From NCBI GenBank assembly GCA_003151295.1, contig PLXD01000193.1, positions 2,794 through 7,828 of the forward strand: a stretch of 5,035 bases of DNA, read 5' to 3'. The stretch comes from Chitinophagaceae bacterium (GTDB lineage: Bacteria > Bacteroidota > Bacteroidia > Chitinophagales > Chitinophagaceae). Positions 1-5,035 of this stretch are shown in pieces. Made by a program: the position numbers and the translations under genes. The notes below the pieces were generated by a model that did no database searches, was not told the origin of the DNA, and was given only the letters and a program-made list of their open reading frames with translations. The number at the start of each line of letters is the position of its first letter. The first letter of the stretch is position 1.

Positions 1-722
1 TGTCAGGACTAACGGCCTTGTTCCCTCATTCCAGTCTGTTAGCCGGATATTACCTGGGCGGCAGCGACGACACAAAGTATGGGCCTGCGCCCATACTTTC
101 CGGCGCGTGTATGCTGGTTAAAAAAGAGGTGCTTGAGCGCACGGGAGGGTTCGATGAACAATTTTTCATGTATGCGGAAGACATAGATCTGAGTTACCGG
201 ATCGGCCTGGCAGGCTACACGAATTATTATATTGCCGATGCAACGATCATCCATTTTAAAGGAGAGAGTACCCGAAAGGACGCCCGGCACGTAAAATTAT
301 TTTATAAGGCGATGAGCCAGTTCACCCACAAATACTTTAAACAGGGTCTCGCTGTATTGTTTGCTTTTTTGATGGATTTCGCAATTGGATTCGGGGCGGC
401 GGTAATGGCGCTTTTGCAGCTTTTCAAACGGGAACCCAAGACCCCATCGGCCGAAGGCACTCGTGCCACCTATATAATGGGGGACCCCCAGGCTGTGACC
501 AAGCTTAAAGAAAGGCTAGCAGCCGGCAAAAGGAGGATCGTGGAGAATCCGGAAATGGCCCGGGAGATCCTGTTTTGCGAAGGAATGGACTTCTCTTTCA
601 AAAGGATCATAGAGGAGATGCGCAAAAGGCCAGGGTTCATCTATCTCATTCATGCATCCGGTAGCGGCTGCATTGTCGGGAGCCATTCCGGCAATGAAAA
701 GGGGGAATTGATCATATTGTAG
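1..722 (+). CDS. Glycosyltransferase family 2, membrane-anchored, 5'-truncated by window edge
   Basis: The frame is open from the first bases (first full codon at 3) to the TAG at 720-722, so the start lies upstream and 239 C-terminal residues are visible. Counting from that codon, residues 31-92 match the C-terminal part of the WbbL/rhamnosyltransferase-like GT2 catalytic domain: an SGAC..L motif (33-38), GGFDEQFFMYAEDIDLSYR (48-66) with the acidic ED-x5-R motif, and an IIHFKGEST motif (82-90). The nucleotide-sugar-binding half is missing. Residues 115-141 form a hydrophobic membrane segment. Residues about 153-239 form an additional soluble domain (IMGDP near 158, EILFCEG, then a CIVGSHS end) resembling the C-terminal extension seen on Bacteroidota GT2 enzymes. 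It probably adds a sugar to a lipid-linked glycan (lipopolysaccharide or exopolysaccharide) at the inner face of the membrane; donor and acceptor cannot be read. The family call is secure, the pathway is inferred. Confidence 0.9.
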   Translation, partial: SGLTALFPHSSLLAGYYLGGSDDTKYGPAPILSGACMLVKKEVLERTGGFDEQFFMYAEDIDLSYRIGLAGYTNYYIADATIIHFKGESTRKDARHVKLFYKAMSQFTHKYFKQGLAVLFAFLMDFAIGFGAAVMALLQLFKREPKTPSAEGTRATYIMGDPQAVTKLKERLAAGKRRIVENPEMAREILFCEGMDFSFKRIIEEMRKRPGFIYLIHASGSGCIVGSHSGNEKGELIIL

Positions 723-1434
723 TTCTTTTCCCGCTGACCTTAAAGAGATCCGGAAGTGTTTTTCGCGTAAGCCACAGAATGACCACTAAAAATAGGAACC
801 AGGCTACGACCAGGAGGGGAGTGCCCTCCCAAAGAGGTTCGGCCAGGAATCCTTTTGCCAGCAGTTTATTCATGCAGTAGGATACGATGAATCGGTCGGG
901 ATACATAGGAAGCAGGAGAAAAGGGAAAAAAATCAGCAATCTCGGCAACCAGCCGGGTAATATCATGAGCGCTCTTATCAGGGGAATGATGGTTAGGGCC
1001 AACACCACCAGTAAGCCTGCTAAAGCTACGAAGTGACGGTTGCTGCCATCATCCTGCTGGAAGATCTGTCTCAGCCCAAACGTTTCATCTCCGCCACCCA
1101 CTGCCGCCGCCAGTATCCTGACAATGGGCAGGGCGCTGAAAAGAAGGGAGAAGCCCAGGGACTTTCTTTTTGGGGAGCTTCGGGGATTCATCAGCCACCA
1201 GCCTATCCAGATGACAATATAAGTGACCACGGGCCCGGCAAACCAGGCCATGGCCTGGTATTCTGTTTCAGCGTTGCAATGGCTGCAGTAAGTCCAGTAA
1301 TCGAAGGCCCGGGTGCCCCAACAGCCGCAGATATCTCTTGCCGCAATCACGTGCGCCCAGTCATGGAGTTCATGTACCAGAAAGACAAGAGATAGAAAGG
1401 ACAGAACGTAACCCGGGCTTAATTTGAGTTTCAT
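712..1434 (-). CDS. Polytopic membrane protein with HELHDWAH motif, M50-like putative metalloprotein
   Basis: The gene encodes 240 residues, with ATG at 1432-1434 and TGA at 712-714 on the minus strand. The chain is very hydrophobic, with five to six likely membrane segments (about 9-24, 62-82, 94-113, 136-159, 166-178, 205-222). The first contains VHELHDWAHVIAAR (20-33). HDWAHVIAAR aligns without gaps to the HExxH...AAR helix of M50 site-2 proteases, but with Asp25 in place of the catalytic Glu; a second His-Glu pair lies just before it (H21, E22). It is followed by CGC (36-38) and CSHC (50-53), which could bind a metal, and by FAGP (65-68), recalling the AGP motif of M50 proteins. GGGDE (113-117) could supply a further acidic ligand. 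I cannot name the family; protease activity is a hypothesis and a non-catalytic role is equally possible. The gene converges on the glycosyltransferase gene, overlapping it by 11 bases, and diverges from the GH3 gene. No Shine-Dalgarno sequence precedes the start. Confidence 0.85.
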   Translation of the reverse strand: MKLKLSPGYVLSFLSLVFLVHELHDWAHVIAARDICGCWGTRAFDYWTYCSHCNAETEYQAMAWFAGPVVTYIVIWIGWWLMNPRSSPKRKSLGFSLLFSALPIVRILAAAVGGGDETFGLRQIFQQDDGSNRHFVALAGLLVVLALTIIPLIRALMILPGWLPRLLIFFPFLLLPMYPDRFIVSYCMNKLLAKGFLAEPLWEGTPLLVVAWFLFLVVILWLTRKTLPDLFKVSGKRTTI

Positions 1435-1440
1435 CCGTTA

Positions 1441-1559
1441 ATAATTGTCTTTTAATGGTCGAATGGATCTTACCATCATTAAATATAGTAAAAATAGGCA
1501 TGCGTAGCAGTGATCTTCATCGATAGAATACCTGCTTATCCGCCTTGTGGGACAATTAT
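1441..1559. repeat. 9-bp inverted repeat flanking the divergent intergenic region
   Basis: ATAATTGTC at 1441-1449 and its exact reverse complement GACAATTAT at 1551-1559 lie near the start of the minus-strand membrane-protein gene and upstream of the GH3 gene. The distal arm also belongs to a 10-base palindrome, AATTATAATT (1554-1563). The arrangement could be paired binding sites for a regulator shared by both divergent genes, but the arms are AT-rich and a chance match is quite possible. The rest of the 193-base intergenic region (1435-1627) shows no RNA gene or terminator. Confidence 0.25.
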
Positions 1560-1593
1560 AATTAATCCTTCATTATATTTCCCTCCAATAGCT

Positions 1594-1601
1594 TAATTTT
1601 G
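1594..1601 (+). promoter_or_regulatory. Putative Bacteroidota -7 promoter element for the GH3-LysE operon
   Basis: TAATTTTG matches the Bacteroidota -7 consensus TAnnTTTG exactly and ends 26 bases before the GH3 start codon, which would give a leader of about 20 bases. No clear -33 TTG element lies 17-23 bases upstream; the nearest TTG (1545-1547) is too far away. This is a motif match only. Confidence 0.4.
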
Positions 1602-1627
1602 GTCGCAACCAACAACACCTTTCTTCA

Positions 1628-3154
1628 ATGGCGTTGATTGAAATTCAACTACCCAATTCGCTGGCAAAAGCTTTGCGGTTGCCCCAGAAATCTCCGAGGC
1701 GGCAGCAGAGCAAGGTATTGAGAAAACTGCTCCGGAAAGCGAGGTTTACCGAGTTCGGACAGCAATACCGGTTTGATGAGATCCTGCTCAGCCGTAATCC
1801 CGGTAAAAAATTCCAGGAGCTCGTTCCTATTTTCGACTATAATAAGATCTATGAGGGATGGTGGGATAAGACCCTGGAAGGCCAGGCTGATGTATGCTGG
1901 CCCGGAAAGATCAAGTATTATGCCCTTTCATCCGGCACCTCGGAAGCAGGCAGCAAATACATTCCCATCACCAATGACCTGCTGCGGGGAAACCGCATTG
2001 TCATGATCAAGCAGTTGCTCACCCTTCGTAACTACCACGATATTCCCGTGAAGAGTATCGGCAAAGGCTGGCTCATGATCGGGGGGAGTACCGACCTGCA
2101 AAAGGGTCCGGGCTACTATGCCGGCGACCTGAGTGGCATAACCGCTAAAAAAGTACCGTTCTGGTTCTCGCCCTTCTATAAGCCGGGCAAAAAGATCGCC
2201 CGTACAAAGGATTGGACCCGGAAATTGGAAGAAGTCGTGAAAGGGGCTCCCGATTGGGACATTGGTTTCGTGGTGGGTGTTCCGGCTTGGATTCAAATAT
2301 GCATGGAGAAGGTGATCGAGCGCTATAACCTGAAGAACATCCATGAGATATGGCCCAATCTCGGCTTTTTTGTACACGGCGGCGTGTCCTTTGAACCCTA
2401 TAAAAAAGGATTTGAGAAGCTTTTGGGCAAACCCATTACCTATATCGAGACCTACCTGGCATCGGAAGGATTTATCGCCTACCAGGACCTTCAATATGGA
2501 AAGGGTATGCGACTGGTCACGAATGAACATATTTTCCTGGAATTTGTACCTTTTGACGATAAGAATTTCGACCAGGAAGGGAATCTGGTAGAGAATCCCG
2601 AAGCATACCTGATCCATGAGGTAGAGGAATCGAAAGACTATGCGCTGCTGTTGAGTACCAGTGCAGGAGCCTGGCGTTACCTGATCGGGGATACCGTTCG
2701 CTTCGTGGATAAGGAACGTTGCGAGATCATCATCACGGGTCGGACCAAACATTTTCTAAGCCTGGTGGGAGAGCACCTGAGTGTGGATAATATGAACAAG
2801 GCTGTACAACTGGCCAGTGAAGAACTGAATGTATCTATTCCCGAATTTACGGTAGCCGGCATTCCCCATGGCTTATTTTTTGCTCATCAATGGTATTTGG
2901 CCAGTGATGACAAGGCCGATCCGGAAGCCCTCCGCCAGAAGATCGATAATAAACTGAAAGAGTTGAATGATGATTATGCGGTAGAAAGGAATAACGCATT
3001 GAAAGATATTTATGTAAAAGTGCTGCCCGAGGCGAAATTTATGGAGTTCATGAGTCTTAAAGGGAAAATCGGGGGGCAACATAAGTTCCCGCGGGTATTA
3101 AAAGGCAAAATGCTCTTGGACTGGCAACGGTTTTTGGAAACGGGGAGCCTATAA
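1628..3154 (+). CDS. GH3 family acyl-acid amido synthetase (ANL adenylating superfamily)
   Basis: The protein has 508 residues, close to full length for a bacterial GH3 protein. GH3 enzymes, best known from plant auxin and jasmonate amido synthetases, use ATP to adenylate a carboxylic acid and transfer the acyl group to an amino acid. All hallmark nucleotide-binding motifs are visible: YYALSSGTSEAGSKYIPIT (97-115) with the phosphate-binding SSGTS; FVHGGVSFEPY (248-258) followed by YIETYLASEG (272-281); and YLIGDTVRF (351-359). ITGRTKHFLSLVGEHLS (369-385) marks the hinge to the C-terminal subdomain, and GKIGGQHKFPRV (479-490) is the typical GH3 C-terminal motif. There is no signal peptide, so it is cytoplasmic. 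The ATG at 1628 puts the N-terminal helical region (MALIEIQLPN...) at the expected distance from the first motif; no Shine-Dalgarno sequence is present. The LysE-type exporter gene follows after 38 bases. Acid and amino-acid substrates cannot be read from sequence. Confidence 0.95.
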   Translation: MALIEIQLPNSLAKALRLPQKSPRRQQSKVLRKLLRKARFTEFGQQYRFDEILLSRNPGKKFQELVPIFDYNKIYEGWWDKTLEGQADVCWPGKIKYYALSSGTSEAGSKYIPITNDLLRGNRIVMIKQLLTLRNYHDIPVKSIGKGWLMIGGSTDLQKGPGYYAGDLSGITAKKVPFWFSPFYKPGKKIARTKDWTRKLEEVVKGAPDWDIGFVVGVPAWIQICMEKVIERYNLKNIHEIWPNLGFFVHGGVSFEPYKKGFEKLLGKPITYIETYLASEGFIAYQDLQYGKGMRLVTNEHIFLEFVPFDDKNFDQEGNLVENPEAYLIHEVEESKDYALLLSTSAGAWRYLIGDTVRFVDKERCEIIITGRTKHFLSLVGEHLSVDNMNKAVQLASEELNVSIPEFTVAGIPHGLFFAHQWYLASDDKADPEALRQKIDNKLKELNDDYAVERNNALKDIYVKVLPEAKFMEFMSLKGKIGGQHKFPRVLKGKMLLDWQRFLETGSL

Positions 3155-3192
3155 AATTAGTTGCGGGGAGACCCATTACAAAAGATACTATT

Positions 3193-3834
3193 ATGATGGA
3201 GGCCATATTGAAAGGATTAGCTTTGGGATTTGTCCTGGCCCTGTCCGTAGGGCCTATTATTTTTACGATCATCAAACAAAGCCTTAATAACGGATATAAA
3301 GGAGGGTTCAGTTTCGTTGCAGGGGTGTGGGTTAGCGATATCCTGCTAGTCGTGTTGAGCAATACGCTGACGGTTCTCGTTTCTAAAATGCTGGAACATA
3401 CGCGGACCATTGCGTTTGGAGGCAGCGCTTTCCTGATAGCGATGGGCGTCTATTTTGTCTTCTTTAAGAAAGTGACACTCGCCCCCGACGGAGAGGGAAG
3501 TACGGTCCGTTTCCGGAAAAGGGATGTGGCTAAGATTTTTGCGTCGGGGTTTATTATCAATACGCTTAACCCCGGGGTCATACTTTTCTGGCTGGGAAAT
3601 GCTACGGTACTGTCTTTAAACCATTCTTTAAAAGAAAGGATCATTATATTTTCCGTGTGCCTGCTGGTGAATATGAGTGCGGATGTTGGAAAAGTCATGA
3701 TGGCCGGGCGCCTGGGTAAGAAATTGACCCTGCATAACCTCTCCATCATCAACAGGATCTCCGGCACTATCCTCATAGGTTTCGGTATCGCCCTTCTGTG
3801 GGGTGTTATCTTCTTTGCAAAAAAAATCAGCTAA
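3193..3834 (+). CDS. LysE/RhtB family amino-acid exporter
   Basis: The protein has 213 residues, normal for this family, with six likely membrane segments (about 5-27, 41-64, 72-91, 113-138, 147-168, 188-209). The N-terminal segment carries the conserved SVGPI stretch (18-22), and the loop before and within the fourth segment has FASGFIINTLNPGVILFW (116-133) with the family's Asn-Pro pair (N126, P127). The basic, charged stretch around 92-114 would be the central cytoplasmic loop. LysE/RhtB proteins expel amino acids or related small molecules across the inner membrane. The gene starts 38 bases after the GH3 stop with no visible promoter or terminator between, so it is probably read from the same transcript and may export the GH3 product or its amino-acid substrate; that link is inference. 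Two adjacent ATGs (3193 and 3196) are possible starts. A GGGGAG at 3165-3170 is too far upstream to serve either as a ribosome-binding site. Confidence 0.92.
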   Translation: MMEAILKGLALGFVLALSVGPIIFTIIKQSLNNGYKGGFSFVAGVWVSDILLVVLSNTLTVLVSKMLEHTRTIAFGGSAFLIAMGVYFVFFKKVTLAPDGEGSTVRFRKRDVAKIFASGFIINTLNPGVILFWLGNATVLSLNHSLKERIIIFSVCLLVNMSADVGKVMMAGRLGKKLTLHNLSIINRISGTILIGFGIALLWGVIFFAKKIS

Positions 3835-3836
3835 TA

Positions 3837-3861
3837 TTAACAATCGGCTGACGTTAACAAT
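3837..3861. repeat. Direct repeat TTAACAAT x2, possible operator
   Basis: TTAACAAT occurs at 3837-3844 and again at 3854-3861, 17 bases apart start to start. The pair lies just after the LysE stop codon and immediately upstream of the putative promoter element at 3882. Such tandem sites can bind an activator or repressor, but two copies of an AT-rich octamer may be chance. No hairpin terminator is seen in this gap. Confidence 0.25.
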
Positions 3862-3881
3862 ATGCTTGCAATTCGACTTAG

Positions 3882-3889
3882 TAAGTTTG
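3882..3889 (+). promoter_or_regulatory. Putative Bacteroidota -7 promoter element
   Basis: TAAGTTTG is an exact TAnnTTTG match and ends 16 bases before the ATG at 3906, giving a leader of only about 10 bases. A TTG at 3866-3868 could be the -33 element, but the 13-base spacing is shorter than the usual 17-23. If real, the secreted-protein gene and perhaps mtgA form a unit separate from GH3-LysE. Confidence 0.4.
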
Positions 3890-3905
3890 ATAATCTTCTT
3901 CTCTC

Positions 3906-4403
3906 ATGAAAAGAATCTTTTTCTTTCTCTGCTTTCTGCCTTTTTTGAGCCGGGCTCAAACAACGGACCTGCTGGTGCTCAAGAAGAACGGAGGCCATGT
4001 GCAGACCTATACCGTGGGCATGGGGCTTACTATGGAGACCATTTACCATCAATGGCTCTCGGGAACGATCACAGATATGCGAAATGACACTGTGTTTCTT
4101 GACGGCGCGCCTTTTAGTTACAAAGAGATCGCTGCCATCAGTAATGATCGCACAGGCTTGAATTATGCTGCGGACGGAACCATCCTAATGATCGCCGGCG
4201 GAGGTGTATTCGTCCTGGGTGCCGTGAACGGGATGATACGGAAGGACCCGGCGAATGTTTGGTATACGACTACCAGTTATATTACGGGCGGGGTCCTCCT
4301 GGTGGGAGGCTGGCTGCTGAGAAAGGCGGGGATCAGGAAATATTATATGGGCCATAAATATAAGCTGGACTATCTTTCCCTGAGAGCAGATAAAAAGGGG
4401 TGA
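3906..4403 (+). CDS. Uncharacterised secreted/membrane protein with signal peptide and two C-terminal membrane segments
   Basis: I do not recognise a named family for this 165-residue protein. Residues 1-17 are a clear signal peptide (basic MKR, a Phe/Leu-rich core, likely cleavage after SRA before Gln18); Cys9 lies inside the core and is not a lipobox. Residues about 22-80 look like a small beta-rich domain (LLVLKKNGGHVQTYTVG, then LSGTITDMRNDTVFLDG and a YKEIAAI strand), a pattern I associate with short exported Bacteroidota proteins. Two hydrophobic segments follow, at about 92-111 (glycine-rich) and 124-141, ending in a basic, Tyr-rich tail (KAGIRKYYMGHKYK). The mature protein would thus expose its beta domain in the periplasm, anchored by a membrane hairpin. 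It lies between the LysE gene (71 bases upstream) and mtgA (74 bases downstream), all on one strand, which fits an envelope role without proving one. No Shine-Dalgarno sequence precedes the ATG. Confidence 0.85.
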   Translation: MKRIFFFLCFLPFLSRAQTTDLLVLKKNGGHVQTYTVGMGLTMETIYHQWLSGTITDMRNDTVFLDGAPFSYKEIAAISNDRTGLNYAADGTILMIAGGGVFVLGAVNGMIRKDPANVWYTTTSYITGGVLLVGGWLLRKAGIRKYYMGHKYKLDYLSLRADKKG

Positions 4404-4477
4404 TCATTGCCAAAAAAGATGCAAATTTGAAGAGTTGACCCGGAGCGTTGAAAATCGAATCCCCCAATTAATATCGG

Positions 4478-5035
4478 ATGGCGTTTAAAAACAAGGGGCT
4501 GATCCCCCGGATCTGGAAATGGATCAAACGGATCTTTGTCTTTTTGTTTTTTTTCCAGTTTTTCTACCTGCTGCTCCTGAAATGGGTGGATCCCCCAATC
4601 ACGCTCACCCAATTGGGCAGCCTGCTAAGCGGGGATGGCCTGAAGCGCGATTACACAGGTATGAAAAATATATCTCTCTACGCCAAGCTGGCCGTGATCT
4701 CTTCCGAAGACCAGCTTTTCCCGGACCATGATGGATTCGATTTCAAGTCGATCGAGAAAGCCATGAAGCACAACCAGAAAAGCAAATCCCTCCATGGAGC
4801 CAGCACCATCAGTCAGCAGGTCGCAAAAAATGTATTCCTCTGGCAGGGAAGGAGCTGGATCCGAAAGGCGCTGGAAGTGTATTTCACTTTTATGATCGAG
4901 TTGCTTTGGGGTAAGAAGCGGATCCTCGAACTCTACCTGAATATCTCCGAAATGGGCAAGGGGATCTATGGTATCGAGGCGGCAGCCCGGCATTATTATA
5001 ATAAACCGGCCAAAAACCTTACCCGCCAGGAAGCG
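4478..5035 (+). CDS. mtgA: Monofunctional biosynthetic peptidoglycan transglycosylase (GT51), 3'-truncated by window edge
   Basis: The first 186 residues are visible and the frame stays open to the last base; compared with MtgA proteins of about 240 residues, roughly 50-60 C-terminal residues are missing. MtgA polymerises lipid II into glycan strands without a transpeptidase domain, at the outer face of the inner membrane. A single N-terminal anchor (about 17-35, Phe/Leu-rich) precedes a periplasmic GT51 domain with its motifs in order: AVISSEDQLFPDHDGFD (72-88) containing catalytic Glu77; HGASTISQQVAKNVFLW (106-122); RSWIRKALE (125-133) with the second catalytic Glu133; KKRILELYLNISEMGKGIYG (146-165); and IEAAARHYYNKP (166-177). 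The STISQQ.AKN..LW.GRSW..K pattern is that of MtgA rather than bifunctional class A PBPs. The ATG at 4478 is the first possible start, because an in-frame TAA lies at 4469-4471; no Shine-Dalgarno sequence is visible. The 74-base gap upstream holds no clear promoter, so co-transcription with the preceding gene is possible. Confidence 0.95.
   Translation, partial: MAFKNKGLIPRIWKWIKRIFVFLFFFQFFYLLLLKWVDPPITLTQLGSLLSGDGLKRDYTGMKNISLYAKLAVISSEDQLFPDHDGFDFKSIEKAMKHNQKSKSLHGASTISQQVAKNVFLWQGRSWIRKALEVYFTFMIELLWGKKRILELYLNISEMGKGIYGIEAAARHYYNKPAKNLTRQEA

Noticed and set aside
18..20. TTG at 18 as the start of the glycosyltransferase
   Set aside because: The frame stays open upstream to the window edge and only the C-terminal half of a GT2 domain follows, so the true start lies before the window.
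1033..1395. Open frame on the plus strand (120 codons)
   Set aside because: It is antisense to the HELHDWAH membrane-protein gene, which has coherent membrane segments and motifs; the plus-strand translation has neither.
1489..1496. TAAAAATA, read on the minus strand as TATTTTTA, as a -7 element for the membrane-protein gene
   Set aside because: It lacks the final G of TAnnTTTG and has no -33 element upstream on that strand.
1928..2752. Long open frame on the minus strand (274 codons)
   Set aside because: It lies entirely antisense to the GH3 gene, whose motifs are intact across the same bases; the antisense translation shows no recognisable domain.
4422..4429. CAAATTTG as a -7 element for mtgA
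   Set aside because: The first base deviates from TAnnTTTG and no -33 element accompanies it; it is also simply an AT-rich palindrome.
4547..4554. Run of eight T inside the mtgA membrane-anchor codons, as a possible phase-variation tract
   Set aside because: It encodes Phe codons in a Phe-rich anchor and the frame is intact; eight bases is short and nothing else suggests slippage.
4519..4731. Open frame on the plus strand (70 codons)
   Set aside because: It is an out-of-frame reading of mtgA; the mtgA frame from 4478 explains this DNA.
4625..4993. Open frame on the minus strand (122 codons)
   Set aside because: It is antisense to the GT51 catalytic domain of mtgA, whose motifs are unmistakable.

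Overview
The window looks like chromosomal DNA of a member of the Bacteroidota, most likely a Chitinophagaceae-type bacterium. The protein families point that way: a glycosyltransferase 2 with a membrane segment and an extra C-terminal domain, a bacterial GH3-family enzyme, and a secreted protein with an 'SRAQ' signal-peptide end. No gene start has a convincing Shine-Dalgarno sequence, and two upstream regions carry the TAnnTTTG -7 element typical of this phylum. The assignment is inferred from family content only.

Layout. Positions 1-722 (+) hold the 3' half of a membrane-anchored GT2 glycosyltransferase that begins before the window. It meets tail-to-tail, with an 11-base overlap, a minus-strand gene (712-1434) for a polytopic membrane protein. 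That protein has an HELHDWAH motif, a CxC...CxxC cysteine cluster and an AGP motif, and resembles a divergent M50/site-2-protease-like metalloprotein. A 193-base divergent intergenic region follows, then four plus-strand genes: a GH3-family acyl-acid amido synthetase (1628-3154), a LysE/RhtB-type exporter (3193-3834), an uncharacterised secreted or membrane protein (3906-4403), and mtgA, a monofunctional peptidoglycan glycosyltransferase (from 4478, cut by the window end).

How the genes may work together. GH3 and LysE are 38 bases apart on one strand with no visible terminator or promoter between them, so they are probably co-transcribed. GH3 enzymes adenylate a carboxylic acid and join it to an amino acid; LysE-type proteins export amino acids and related small molecules. 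A make-and-export module for an acyl-amino-acid conjugate is therefore a reasonable hypothesis and the most interesting idea here. The flanking genes (GT2, small membrane protein, mtgA) concern the cell envelope. No RNA genes, CRISPR arrays, insertion sequences or phage genes were seen, and there is no gene-free stretch longer than 300 bases.
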